Shown here piece by piece: positions 28,104 to 36,850 of a stretch of DNA of 64,000 nucleotides (position 1 is its first letter; each line of letters begins with the position of its first letter). A program made the position numbers and the translations under genes. Source of the stretch: Spirosoma endbachense (GTDB lineage: Bacteria; Bacteroidota; Bacteroidia; Cytophagales; Spirosomataceae). The notes under the pieces were generated by a model, which was given only the letters and a program-made list of their open reading frames with translations, was not told the origin of the DNA and ran no database searches. The DNA is taken from positions 5,558,065 through 5,622,064 of the forward strand of contig NZ_CP045997.1 in NCBI RefSeq assembly GCF_010233585.1, written 5' to 3'.

Positions 28104-29252
28104 ATGAGCAGATCACAGAATAAAATCAAATCAGGCTTACTACTTACCACTGGGTTCCTGATAGGACTAATTCAGCCATCAGTGGCCCAAAATATAATCC
28201 AACGGGCGTATAACCGGTTTTTTAATGATACAACTTCGGCGGCAAACCCCCACGTATCCTTCTATCCGACGTTTAGTTATGCACCCGAAACCAGTTTTGA
28301 GTTCGGGGTTTCGGCGCTGTACCTCTATCATGCTAATAACGACGTAACGCATAACCGTCTCAGCGAAATTCAGGCGTTTAGTTTTGTTACACTGCGCGGG
28401 CAATACGGACTGAATATCGATCATACCATCTATGGCGACCATGATCGCTGGTTTTTTCTGGGACGAGGACGACTTCAGCGGTTTCCGTTGCTCTACTACG
28501 GCATTGGCCCCGATACCAAACCCGACCATCCGGCAACGATTGATGCCATGTCGATTCAGCTTCGGGAGCGAGCCATGCGCCGGATTGCACCAAATCTGTT
28601 TGGTGGTATTGAAGTCGATTATCAGCAGTTAAGCCGGGTCGAATTTAAGCAGTCGGAGACGATCACGCGTGAGTTGCCGCTGGGAAATAATGGAACCACT
28701 AATCTTGGGCTGGGGGCGGGGTTTGTTTATGATAGCCGACCTAATGCACTGAATGCACGACGGGGTATTTTCGCTGAGCTTGCCTACCTGAATTACGGAA
28801 GATCGCGGGGAAGCTCGCTGTCGTTTTCGAACCTATCCGTGGATGTTCGACTCTTTCGAACCGTTCGACCCGGACAGGTATTGGCCTGGCAGGCCTATGG
28901 TGCCCTGACCAGCGGTAACGTACCCTTTAACCAGATGGCACTACTGGGAAGTGAGATTATCATGCGAGGATACTATCCGGGGCGCTATCGGGATAAAATG
29001 TACATGGCAACACAGCTTGAGTATCGCTGGTTGCCGTTTCCATTTAGTCGACGGTTCGGAGCCGCGGTATTTGCGGCTGTGGGTACGGTAGGAGCATCGC
29101 CGGGACAGATTCAGCTTGATAAATTGTTGCCTACGGGTGGTGGTGGAGTTCGCTACTTATTGTTCAAAAAGAAAGACGTGTATCTGCGAGCCGACGTTGG
29201 CGTCACCCGCGAAGGGCTAGGATTTTATATCCTTACGGGGGAAGCTTTTTAA
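28104..29252 (+). CDS. Outer-membrane beta-barrel protein (BamA/TamA surface-antigen type)
   Basis: The 382-residue product has a signal peptide (GLLLTTGFLIGLIQPSVAQ; ATG at 28104 chosen because the upstream 15 residues would precede a normal signal sequence). The rest alternates aromatic and polar residues as in transmembrane strands. The late segment (GSEIIMRGYYPGRYRDKMYMATQLEYR, shown here by its key words IMRGY and YRDKM) is the R-G-Y lid motif of the Omp85 surface-antigen barrel. There is no room for POTRA repeats, so it is a barrel-only member. It ends in a terminal Phe. The ligand or cargo is unknown. Confidence 0.82.
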   Translation: MSRSQNKIKSGLLLTTGFLIGLIQPSVAQNIIQRAYNRFFNDTTSAANPHVSFYPTFSYAPETSFEFGVSALYLYHANNDVTHNRLSEIQAFSFVTLRGQYGLNIDHTIYGDHDRWFFLGRGRLQRFPLLYYGIGPDTKPDHPATIDAMSIQLRERAMRRIAPNLFGGIEVDYQQLSRVEFKQSETITRELPLGNNGTTNLGLGAGFVYDSRPNALNARRGIFAELAYLNYGRSRGSSLSFSNLSVDVRLFRTVRPGQVLAWQAYGALTSGNVPFNQMALLGSEIIMRGYYPGRYRDKMYMATQLEYRWLPFPFSRRFGAAVFAAVGTVGASPGQIQLDKLLPTGGGGVRYLLFKKKDVYLRADVGVTREGLGFYILTGEAF

Positions 29253-29259
29253 AAGACAG

Positions 29260-29296
29260 CCACCTTCCCGAAAGTACAGAAACTTTGAGAAGGTGG
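29260..29296 (+). terminator. Terminator-like hairpin after the barrel gene
   Basis: CCACCTTC (29260-29267) pairs with GAAGGTGG (29289-29296), with an inner AAAGT/ACTTT stem. A short TTTG follows. It lies 8 bases after the stop codon, between convergent genes. Confidence 0.65.
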
Positions 29297-29326
29297 TTTG
29301 TGGGACATTAAACTTGAACCATTCGA

Positions 29327-30691
29327 TTACAAGCCGTATTGATCCAGTAAATAGATTAATGAAGCCATTGACGCGGCTCCCAGTTCAAGTTCACGCTGAC
29401 TGACGGTTTCAAAGCGATCGACCATGGTGTGGTGGTAATCGAAATAACGCTGCGAATCGGGTTTAAATCCGAACAATACCGTTCCTAGTTGAGCCAGTGG
29501 GCCAATATCGGCACCACCACCACCAGCGCCAATGTCTGTCAGGCCATAGGGCGCTAACAGCGGTTTCCAGGGCGTTACTTTTTCCCGTTGCGCTGGCGTT
29601 CCAACGATGCCAAAGCCGCGTGGTGTAAAGCCGCCATTGTCGGATTCGACAGCAGCAATATGTTTTTCGTTGTTTTTCTTCGCCAGATCTGCATATTGGA
29701 CACCACCCCGCAAGCCGTTTTCTTCGTTCATGAACATCACGGCTCGAATGGTGCGCTTTGGCTTGATACCCAGTGTTTTCAGAATCCGAAGTACCTCAAT
29801 TGACTGAACACAGCCTGCTCCATCGTCGTGGGCTCCTTCGGCCAGATCCCATGAGTCGAGGTGGCCGCCAACCACAATAATTTCGTCCGGTTTTTCGCTG
29901 CCTTTGATTTCGCCAACTACGTTATACGATTTTGCATCGGGCAATGATTCGCAGTTTTGTTTGAAATAAAAGGTAAGGTTTGGATTCTCTGCCAGCGATT
30001 TACTCAATAGGTCAGCTCCGTTTGTGCTGATAGCCGCAGTCGGAATCAGCGGAACGCCCGTTGCGTAGCGCATACCGCCAACGTGCGGGTAGTCATCGTG
30101 AACATTCGTCATCGAGCGGACAATGGCACCCACGGCTCCGAGTTTGGCCGCTTCGGTGGCACCATTGGCCCGTTGCTCGACAGCTCCGCCATAGGCTTCA
30201 AAGGTGTTGATCTTGGTTGGGTCCATCGGGCGATTGAAAAACACAATTTTCCCTTTGACCTTATCGGGGCTCATGGCCCGTAGTTCCGGGAAACTTTTGA
30301 CTTCAATAACACCCGCTTCAACCCCTTTGGGCGCGGTCGCTACTGATCCGCCCAGAGCCGCAATCGGGACCGTGACTTTCTGTTTGCCGTTATGGATGAA
30401 GGCTTCTTCTTTGGCACCCCGCACCCAATGCGGCACCATGACATCCTGCAAAAAGACGCGATCGAACCCTTGCTGTTCCATGACCTGTTTGGTCCAGTCA
30501 ACGGCTTTTTGCGCACCCTCCGAACCACTCAGTCGTGGCCCAACCTGCTTGGTCAGATGGCGCAGCCATTCGTAGGATTTGCCATTGGCCAGCGCTTCGT
30601 TGTAAATCTTTCGAATGGTGACCGAGTCTGCGTTCTGGGCATGGGCACAGGCAACAGACAGGCTCAAAAGAGCTGTAAACAATTTTTTCAT
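29327..30691 (-). CDS. Secreted M28-family zinc peptidase
   Basis: A 454-residue exported aminopeptidase-type protein. The signal peptide is MKKLFTALLSLSVACAHAQ; the open frame extends 78 codons further upstream, but that stretch overlaps the lpdA terminator and is not signal-like. Zinc ligands appear in VVGGHLDSWDLAEGAHDDGAG (His and Asp, shown as GGHLDSWD and AHDDGAG), the catalytic glutamate in MNEENGLRGG, and a later ligand region in AVESDNGG. A protease-associated-like insert lies at residues 110-230. It probably digests peptides in the periplasm or outside. It lies downstream of lpdA but is separated by a terminator. Confidence 0.93.
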   Translation of the reverse strand: MKKLFTALLSLSVACAHAQNADSVTIRKIYNEALANGKSYEWLRHLTKQVGPRLSGSEGAQKAVDWTKQVMEQQGFDRVFLQDVMVPHWVRGAKEEAFIHNGKQKVTVPIAALGGSVATAPKGVEAGVIEVKSFPELRAMSPDKVKGKIVFFNRPMDPTKINTFEAYGGAVEQRANGATEAAKLGAVGAIVRSMTNVHDDYPHVGGMRYATGVPLIPTAAISTNGADLLSKSLAENPNLTFYFKQNCESLPDAKSYNVVGEIKGSEKPDEIIVVGGHLDSWDLAEGAHDDGAGCVQSIEVLRILKTLGIKPKRTIRAVMFMNEENGLRGGVQYADLAKKNNEKHIAAVESDNGGFTPRGFGIVGTPAQREKVTPWKPLLAPYGLTDIGAGGGGADIGPLAQLGTVLFGFKPDSQRYFDYHHTMVDRFETVSQRELELGAASMASLIYLLDQYGL

Positions 30692-30733
30692 GATTGGGCG
30701 GTTGTATTGGTTAAGGGAGCAATATACAGAAAA

Positions 30734-30759
30734 GCCCGGCCGCTTTCCAGCAACCGGGC
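30734..30759 (-). terminator. Rho-independent terminator of lpdA
   Basis: On the minus strand GCCCGGTTGCT and AGCGGCCGGGC pair over 11 bases (two G-T pairs) around a GGAA loop, followed by TTTTC. It lies 27 bases after the lpdA stop codon. Confidence 0.8.
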
Positions 30760-30785
30760 GTGTTTCCTTCGTTCGCTTTAACGCA

Positions 30786-32186
30786 TTACATATTAATGGC
30801 CCGGTTGTCGGTAGCGGCAAGGCAGGCTTCTTTAAACGCTTCCGTGTAGGTCGGGTGGGCGTGCGACATCCGGGATACATCCTCGGCTGAGGCCCGGAAT
30901 TCCATGGCCGTAACGGCTTCAGCAATCATATCGGCGGCCCGGGCACCAATCATGTGAACGCCCAGGATTTCGTCGGTTTCTTTGTGTGCAAGCACTTTTA
31001 CCAGACCGTCGATATCCATACTGGCCCGCGCGCGGCCCAACGCTTTGAACGGGAATGAACCCACTTTATAAGGAATGCCTTCCTGTTTTACTTCTTCCTC
31101 CGTATAGCCAACGGAAGCTACTTCGGGCCAGGTATAAACTACGCCGGGAATCAAACGATAATGGATGTGGGGTTTCTGACCGACAATGGTTTCGGCAATG
31201 AATGTACCTTCCTCTTCGGCTTTATGGGCCAGCATAGCCCCGCGTATCACATCACCTAGTGCATAGATGTGCGGAACACTCGTGCGCAGGTGGTCGTCTA
31301 CTTCTACCCGACCCCGATTGTCAGCTTTCAGGCCAGCTGCTTCCAGATTCAGACCATCCGTGTAGGGCCGTCGTCCAACCGAAACCAGGCAGTAATCGCC
31401 AGTAAGCGTAATCTGTTCGCCTTTGGGAGTATCAACGCTAAGAACTACTTCGTCGCCCGTATTTTCTACTTTCGTGACTTTATGGCTGAAGTAGAAATCA
31501 GCACCGAGTTTTTTGACTACTTTCTGGAGTTCTTTGCCGAGTGTTTTATCCATTGTCGGAATCATGGAGTCGGCAAACTCAACGAACGACACTTTGGCGC
31601 CAAGCCGTGCCCAGACCGATCCTAATTCAGCGCCGATCACACCTGCTCCAATCACGATCAGGTGCTTGGGTACTTCCTGTAGGGTCAGCGCTTCGGTTGA
31701 CGTAATGACGCGTTTTTTATCGATGGGCATCGATGGGAACGACATGGGTTTCGACCCCGTAGCGATGATAATATTCTTGCCTTTGATGACCTGTTCTGAA
31801 CCATCGGCTTTAACGATTTTCACCGTATGGGGATCAACAAACGAACCAACGCCATGAATTTCATCGATTTTATTTTTCTTCATCAGAAAGTTGATGCCTT
31901 TGGTCGTCGCATCAACAACTTCCTGCTTGCGCTTAATCATTTGTGCCAGATCGACCTGTAAATCCGACAACTTAATACCATGTTCGGTAAACGTATGGGC
32001 TGCATTATAAAAGTGTTCCGACGAGTCGAGGAGCGCTTTCGACGGAATGCAGCCGACATTTAGACAGGTGCCACCCAGCGTGGGGTATTTTTCGATAATG
32101 GCTGTTTTGAGTCCGAGTTGAGCACAACGAATTGCACCTGTATAGCCGCCTGGCCCCGAACCAATGATAATAACATCGTATTCCAT
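30786..32186 (-). CDS. lpdA: Dihydrolipoyl dehydrogenase (E3)
   Basis: A 466-residue FAD flavoprotein that reoxidises the lipoyl groups of 2-oxo-acid dehydrogenase complexes with NAD. It has the FAD-binding IIGSGPGGYTGAIRCAQLG, the redox disulfide in GGTCLNVGCIPSK near residue 40, the NAD-binding IGAGVIGAELGSVWARLG, and the second FAD site ALGDVIRGAMLAHKAEEEG. The catalytic HAHPTYTEAF ends the dimer interface. It is the natural partner of SucA and SucB at 13-18 kb but is encoded separately here. It stands alone with its own terminator. Confidence 0.97.
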   Translation of the reverse strand: MEYDVIIIGSGPGGYTGAIRCAQLGLKTAIIEKYPTLGGTCLNVGCIPSKALLDSSEHFYNAAHTFTEHGIKLSDLQVDLAQMIKRKQEVVDATTKGINFLMKKNKIDEIHGVGSFVDPHTVKIVKADGSEQVIKGKNIIIATGSKPMSFPSMPIDKKRVITSTEALTLQEVPKHLIVIGAGVIGAELGSVWARLGAKVSFVEFADSMIPTMDKTLGKELQKVVKKLGADFYFSHKVTKVENTGDEVVLSVDTPKGEQITLTGDYCLVSVGRRPYTDGLNLEAAGLKADNRGRVEVDDHLRTSVPHIYALGDVIRGAMLAHKAEEEGTFIAETIVGQKPHIHYRLIPGVVYTWPEVASVGYTEEEVKQEGIPYKVGSFPFKALGRARASMDIDGLVKVLAHKETDEILGVHMIGARAADMIAEAVTAMEFRASAEDVSRMSHAHPTYTEAFKEACLAATDNRAINM

Positions 32187-32403
32187 GAAGATGATTGTTA
32201 TGTCTGGAGACCGGATGTTAGACAGTAGGTACCGGATCTGAAAATGATCAATCTAGTCCCAACTGTTTACCATCCTGCGTCCGTAAGTAAAGCATTATGA
32301 CTGCAAATTTGGTTCAGAATTTGATTACCCAAACCGATTTGCAAAAAAAGGTGTTGATGATGCGATAAGGTGCTCCCCATCCGGTGCCGTTTAGTATAGA
32401 TTT

Positions 32404-32973
32404 ATGCGTTTCGTTTATTCTTGTTGCCTGTTGTTGATCCTACTGATCAGCAGTTGTACCGACTCTGTTCAACAAAATCAGCCTATTGTTTATTACGACG
32501 TTTTAGGCTTTGTCAAGCATCAGATCGCCGAACTATCGGCTAAAAAACCACTCGTTCATAAAACGGTGGCTGTCAATAAAAAGCAGAGCCAGGAGAACAA
32601 GAATGATGTTAACTGGAGCCGAGAACTTGAACTATTTATGCAGGCCGATATAAATAAGCCAGCTCTCCGGAGTAGCTATCAAATTGTTCGGCCCGATTCG
32701 CTCACCTACCAGTACACGCTGAAAAATTCGGAAGAACGACTGACCGTACGATCGTTAAAAGTACGTCTGGATTCTGTGACACATCAGCCCCGGCTAATCG
32801 AAGCCATTTTGCAGACCGATAACCCCTTGTATTCGTCGGAGCGACATTTATTGCTCGAAAGTGGTCCGGCTGGCGGGCAGTTATGGCGCGTACGGCACTA
32901 TAAATTATCCGGCTATCAAAAGCTGCCTTATTTCGACAAAAACGAGTTTTTGGTCGAAGGTCAGGTCCAGTAA
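32404..32973 (+). CDS. Lipoprotein of unknown function
   Basis: A 189-residue protein with a lipoprotein signal: LLLILLISSC places the acylated cysteine at residue 18, followed by TDS. The mature part starts with a helical stretch containing KKP..HKTV, then WSRELELFMQADINKPAL and a run of beta strands (SLTYQYTLKNSEERLTVRSL). It is probably anchored in the inner or outer membrane. No known domain was recognised. It precedes the long-form PurF gene by 168 bp on the same strand, but a promoter-like box lies in between. Confidence 0.75.
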   Translation: MRFVYSCCLLLILLISSCTDSVQQNQPIVYYDVLGFVKHQIAELSAKKPLVHKTVAVNKKQSQENKNDVNWSRELELFMQADINKPALRSSYQIVRPDSLTYQYTLKNSEERLTVRSLKVRLDSVTHQPRLIEAILQTDNPLYSSERHLLLESGPAGGQLWRVRHYKLSGYQKLPYFDKNEFLVEGQVQ

Positions 32974-33030
32974 ATAAACATTCTTTTGGTCGATATTGGC
33001 TTTGTCCACTCCCCTTCTTATATCTTTTTC

Positions 33031-33038
33031 TATATTTG
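33031..33038 (+). promoter_or_regulatory. Putative -7 promoter box of the PurF-like gene
   Basis: TATATTTG matches TAnnTTTG 103 bp before the start codon. The nearest TTTG upstream is 26 bases away, wider than usual, so support is partial. Confidence 0.4.
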
Positions 33039-33141
33039 TTCAAGTCTATTGTCGAACGAAACCCGCCAGTAGTCCGTTACCTTTTCATCAACCAAATACT
33101 CAATTGCCTCGGCGATTTTTGCCGGTACAACGGTCCTTGTT

Positions 33142-35034
33142 ATGAGCGACGCTATTAAACACGAGTGCGGAATTGCCCTTATTCGACTCCGCAAACCGTA
33201 TCAGTATTACATCGATAAATACGGTACGGCTCTCTACGGCGCAAACAAACTGTATCTGCTGATGGAAAAGCAGGTCAACCGGGGCCAGGATGGAGCCGGT
33301 ATTGCCAACATCAAGATCGACGTACCGCCCGGTCACCGCTACATTAGCCGCTACCGATCCGTTGACCAGCGACCCGTAACTGACATTTTTGAGAAGGTTA
33401 ACAAGAAATTCCGCAAAGCCCTGAAAGGCAATCGGGAAAAAGCAAAAGACGCCAAATGGCTCCAGGAAAATATCGCGTTTACGGGCGAAGTCTGGATGGG
33501 GCACCTCCGATACGGCACCCATGGAGCCAACGAAATTGAAAACTGCCATCCTATGCTTCGGCAAAGCAACTGGCGGAGCCGGAACCTGGTCATGGCGGGG
33601 AATTTTAACATGACCAATGTCGAAACCCTGTTTGATAAACTCGTTTCGCTTGGCCAGCATCCGAAGGATAAGGTTGATACCGTTACGGTAATGGAAAAAA
33701 TCGGTCACTTCCTGGATGAAGAAAACCAGCGGGTATTCGACCGGTTTAAAGGCATCTACGAAAACCCCGACCTGTCGGACATTATCGAGGATAATCTTGA
33801 TCTTCAGCGCGTTCTGCACCGCTCGTGCCGCGATTTCGACGGAGGATATGCAATGGTGGGCATGACCGGCTTTGGGGCCGCATTCGTAGCCCGGGATCCA
33901 GCCGGTATTCGCCCTGCTTATTATTATGCCGACGATGAAGTAGTGGTTGTAGCTTCCGAAAAGCCCGCCATCAAAACCGCTTTCAACGCCGAATACAGCG
34001 AAATTAAAGAAGTGCAACCAGGCCACGCGCTCATCATCGACAAATACGGCGAATACAACGAACTCCAGTTTGTGAAGCCGATCGAAAAGCGTTCCTGCAG
34101 TTTCGAACGCATTTATTTCTCCCGCGCCACCGATCCCGATATCTACAACGAGCGCAAAACATTAGGTAAGCTCCTCGTTCCGCAGATTCTGAAAGAGATC
34201 GATTACGACCTCGAAAATACAGTCTTCTCCTACATCCCGAATACGGCCGAAACGGCATTCTTTGGTATGGTTGAGGGTCTGGAAGAGTACCTCTATAAAC
34301 AGCGCAAAAAAGCCATTATGGAGGGGATTCTGTTCGAGGAAGAACTGGATCGGGTGCTTTCATTCCGGCCCAGGGTTGAGAAACTGGTTTCCAAGGACGT
34401 GAAAATGCGAACCTTCATTGCCGAAGATTCGCAACGCGATGACATGGTGTCGCATGTGTACGACACTACGTTTGAAGTAATTAAGAAGGGGAGAGATAAC
34501 GTTGTCGTTGTCGACGACTCTATCGTTCGCGGTACGACGCTGGAGAAAAGTATCCTGCGTATGCTCGATCGGCTTGGCCCCAAGAAGATCATCATTGTGT
34601 CGTCGGCCCCACAGATTCGTTTCCCGGATTGCTATGGTATCGACATGTCGAAATTCAAAGAGTTTGTCGGTTTTCGGGCCGCTCTTGAACTACTCCGCGA
34701 ACGCGGACAGGACTACATTGTCGATGAAGTGTATGCACAGAGCGTAGCAGCCATTGAGTCGGGTAATTCGTCGCAGCAGAATTACGTGAAGGCAATTTTT
34801 GAGCCCTTCACCCACGAAGAATTGTCGCGGAAGGTGGCCCAGATCGTCACACCTGCTGATCTGAACGCGGAAGTAGCAGTTGTTTATCAAACCGTAGAGA
34901 ATCTGCATCGGGCCTGCCCCAATCACTCCGGCGACTGGTATTTTACAGGCGATTACCCAACCCCCGGCGGTAACAACGTGGTGAACAAAGCATTTGTAAA
35001 CTTCATGGAAGGCCGTTTAGTACGGGCCTACTAA
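33142..35034 (+). CDS. purF: Amidophosphoribosyltransferase, long Bacteroidota form
   Basis: A 630-residue class II glutamine amidotransferase fused to a phosphoribosyltransferase, which makes 5-phosphoribosylamine for purine synthesis. The nucleophile is C9 in IKHECGIAL, exposed after removal of the first eight residues as in the family. The glutaminase part contains MGHLRYGTHG and the PRPP loop is VVVVDDSIVRGTTLEKS near residue 455. It is about 130 residues longer than the classical PurF, with extra segments around residues 30-110 and a C-terminal extension ending in GDYPTPGGNNVVN. Long forms occur beside the classical enzyme in Bacteroidota, so a second role is possible. Confidence 0.9.
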   Translation: MSDAIKHECGIALIRLRKPYQYYIDKYGTALYGANKLYLLMEKQVNRGQDGAGIANIKIDVPPGHRYISRYRSVDQRPVTDIFEKVNKKFRKALKGNREKAKDAKWLQENIAFTGEVWMGHLRYGTHGANEIENCHPMLRQSNWRSRNLVMAGNFNMTNVETLFDKLVSLGQHPKDKVDTVTVMEKIGHFLDEENQRVFDRFKGIYENPDLSDIIEDNLDLQRVLHRSCRDFDGGYAMVGMTGFGAAFVARDPAGIRPAYYYADDEVVVVASEKPAIKTAFNAEYSEIKEVQPGHALIIDKYGEYNELQFVKPIEKRSCSFERIYFSRATDPDIYNERKTLGKLLVPQILKEIDYDLENTVFSYIPNTAETAFFGMVEGLEEYLYKQRKKAIMEGILFEEELDRVLSFRPRVEKLVSKDVKMRTFIAEDSQRDDMVSHVYDTTFEVIKKGRDNVVVVDDSIVRGTTLEKSILRMLDRLGPKKIIIVSSAPQIRFPDCYGIDMSKFKEFVGFRAALELLRERGQDYIVDEVYAQSVAAIESGNSSQQNYVKAIFEPFTHEELSRKVAQIVTPADLNAEVAVVYQTVENLHRACPNHSGDWYFTGDYPTPGGNNVVNKAFVNFMEGRLVRAY

Positions 35035-35056
35035 CCTGTAACTGATAAGTAACTGG

Positions 35057-35088
35057 AAGAGACGCAATCAACTTGCGTCTCTTTTTTT
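35057..35088 (+). terminator. Rho-independent terminator after the PurF-like gene
   Basis: AGAGACGCAA and TTGCGTCTCT form a perfect 10-base stem with loop TCAAC, followed by seven T. It lies 23 bases after the stop codon. Confidence 0.95.
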
Positions 35089-35262
35089 GTATTATTACAA
35101 CCTGATAAATGCGTTGAGGAGTGGAGTCTGTAGCAGAAAAGTCGGCATGAATATGAGCAGGAATGCGGTAGTCGGTGATGGTTGCAGGTTCTTCCACGTT
35201 GTCAGGAGTGCAACGCATAGTAGTATTCTACAGGCAGCGTTGTCTGGATAGATAAATCAACG

Positions 35263-35571
35263 ATGATACATGCCATTCTGGCTGATAAATTATCAATTGT
35301 GACCCGTATTTTAAAGGAAAACGGTGTTAAGCGAGCGTATGCATTTGGGTCAGTTTGCACGGAGCAATTTACTGAAACCAGCGATATTGATTTGCTAATT
35401 GATTTTGACGAGCTGTTAGATCCTATCAGCTATGGAGAAAACTTTTTTGCCATAGCTGATGCCCTGGAGTCAATATTAAAGCGCCCTGTCGATTTAGTCA
35501 CACAGCGCTCGGTGAAAAACCCTTATTTCAGTAAAATACTGGATCAAACGAAAATGGCTATTTATGAGTGA
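35263..35571 (+). CDS. MNT-type nucleotidyltransferase (antitoxin-like), no HEPN partner
   Basis: This 102-residue minimal nucleotidyltransferase has the polymerase-beta motif AFGSVCTEQFTETSDIDLLIDF: a GS followed by the metal-binding D-x-D. Such MntA-like proteins act with a HEPN-domain toxin (HepT), whose gene usually overlaps their 3' end, and neutralise it by adding AMP. Here no HEPN-type frame follows; 39 bp downstream the family B palindrome begins. The gene is AT-rich compared with neighbours. It may be the survivor of a toxin-antitoxin pair whose partner was lost, or a stand-alone enzyme. Confidence 0.85.
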   Translation: MIHAILADKLSIVTRILKENGVKRAYAFGSVCTEQFTETSDIDLLIDFDELLDPISYGENFFAIADALESILKRPVDLVTQRSVKNPYFSKILDQTKMAIYE

Positions 35572-35613
35572 CGAGCTTAGCTAATAGCCAATATTAACGC
35601 TAACAGGACTTTT

Positions 35614-35687
35614 GCTTCGAGCCGTGCCACCGCACGGCGGACCGTTGTTTATTAATCGTCATCAGGAACCGTGGCACGGCTCGAAGC
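35614..35687. repeat. Repeat family B, copy 2
   Basis: Perfect 17-base arms GCTTCGAGCCGTGCCAC (35614-35630) and its complement (35671-35687) match the arms of copy 1 at 5521. The loop shares the words AATCGTCATCA and GAACC, and the left side carries an 11-base insertion (CGCACGGCGGA). Confidence 0.85.
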
Positions 35688-35744
35688 GAAAGGCCTGACT
35701 GAAAAATAAGCGACTAGCAGGTTACTGTACCTAGTCTTCGCATT

Positions 35745-36362
35745 TTACTTTCTCAGCAAAAACAAGGTATGGCCTGAATTACCTTCTGGAATAAAATCGC
35801 TGTGTACAACTGTAAAGCCCATTGCTGTAAACCAGGACAAATAAGTGCTGGCATCCGTATGGCTCCAATACATTGATGCACCGGGTACTATCCAGTTTTC
35901 GTCAGTGCCCGTCCATTCGCCCGCTCCAACAGTGCAGAGTAAATAGCCATTGGGCTTAAGCCACCTATATAACGACCTTAGTAAAACTGGCTGTTCGGTT
36001 AGCGGAATGTGAATAATTGAATAGAGCGCCACGATACCACTAAACGTCTGTTCTGGAAACGAGAGTGCTGTCATATCGGCTACGGCAAACTGAGCCGCCG
36101 GAACGTTCTGCCGGGCTAATTCAATTTGTACCGGCGACAGATCAATGCCCAGATAATCGAATTGCTGGCTAAGATAACGGGCCGTTGGTAGGCCATCGGC
36201 GCACCCCAGTTCCAGCACTTTACTAGTCGGCGGTAAGAGGGGAACTAAGCTGGCTAACCAATTCGGGTAGTTCGTTTCGTGATCCGATTGATAGTGTTTA
36301 CGGTAAGCGCTGGCCAATCGATCATATCCATCCCGTACGATGTCTTTGGGCGTTTTCACCAT
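35745..36362 (-). CDS. Class I SAM-dependent methyltransferase
   Basis: A 205-residue methyltransferase with the SAM-binding motif VLELGCADGLPTARYL near residue 49, motif II FDYLGIDLSPVQIELAR and motif IV FSGIVALYSIIHI. It belongs to the broad Methyltransf_11/25 group, and the acceptor substrate cannot be predicted. It lies 32 bp downstream of the DinB gene on the same strand, and an inverted repeat fills that gap. Confidence 0.92.
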   Translation of the reverse strand: MVKTPKDIVRDGYDRLASAYRKHYQSDHETNYPNWLASLVPLLPPTSKVLELGCADGLPTARYLSQQFDYLGIDLSPVQIELARQNVPAAQFAVADMTALSFPEQTFSGIVALYSIIHIPLTEQPVLLRSLYRWLKPNGYLLCTVGAGEWTGTDENWIVPGASMYWSHTDASTYLSWFTAMGFTVVHSDFIPEGNSGHTLFLLRK

Positions 36363-36364
36363 TT

Positions 36365-36402
36365 AGAGCTAGCTATAAAACGTTCTTGCGCTTGCTAGCT
36401 CT
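36365..36402. repeat. Stop-proximal intercistronic inverted repeat (DinB / methyltransferase)
   Basis: The 9-base arms AGAGCTAGC (36365-36373) and GCTAGCTCT (36394-36402) are 20 bases apart. The right arm contains the DinB stop codon (36395-36397) and the left arm ends 2 bases before the methyltransferase start codon. Confidence 0.7.
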
Positions 36403-36850
36403 CCCTGACCCAGACAATGAAGTCTGTGATGGGTGCTTCCTTCAACATCGGCCGTATGAGTTGCACCACTTGTCCCCGGTGATAAGCCGCATGATGGCTC
36501 ATGTGCGTCACAATGTCGATCAGGGTGCTTTGAAATGGTTGCTCTTTGGACGTAACGTAGTCAAAAGACTGTAATAACTCCGGTTCGGCAAGGGCGTTGA
36601 TGTAACTGACTATTTTGCGATGCTGGCGCTCGGCGGTTTCACCCATCCAGCTTACCGGAATATCTTCCCAGATGGAAACAAATGTTGTCTCTTTTGTCAC
36701 ACGGCCAAACCAGACCTGTTGTGCGGATAAAATATGCCCCATGACGGCAAGCGCCCGCGCTGGTGGATTGTCTATACCTTCTATCGCTTCAATGACACGT
36801 AGGTTAGCCCAGAGCTCGTAGTTCAGTAAGTGGATCAGGTAATTTTTCAT
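36395..36850 (-). CDS. DinB-family metal-dependent protein
   Basis: A 151-residue four-helix-bundle protein of the DinB/YfiT type. Its metal-binding histidines are suggested by AVMGHILSAQQVWFGRV near residue 37 and by THMSHHAAYHRGQVVQLI near residue 120, the latter being the typical H..xH..xHRGQ pattern. Members include thiol transferases and many uncharacterised enzymes. Its start codon overlaps the GH3-fusion stop codon by the ATGA arrangement (36847-36850), so translation is probably coupled to that gene. Confidence 0.9.
   Translation of the reverse strand: MKNYLIHLLNYELWANLRVIEAIEGIDNPPARALAVMGHILSAQQVWFGRVTKETTFVSIWEDIPVSWMGETAERQHRKIVSYINALAEPELLQSFDYVTSKEQPFQSTLIDIVTHMSHHAAYHRGQVVQLIRPMLKEAPITDFIVWVRES

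Noticed and set aside
33100..34026. 308-codon minus-strand open frame
   Set aside because: It is antisense to the PurF-like gene, whose catalytic motifs cover the same bases; no domain is visible in the reverse frame.
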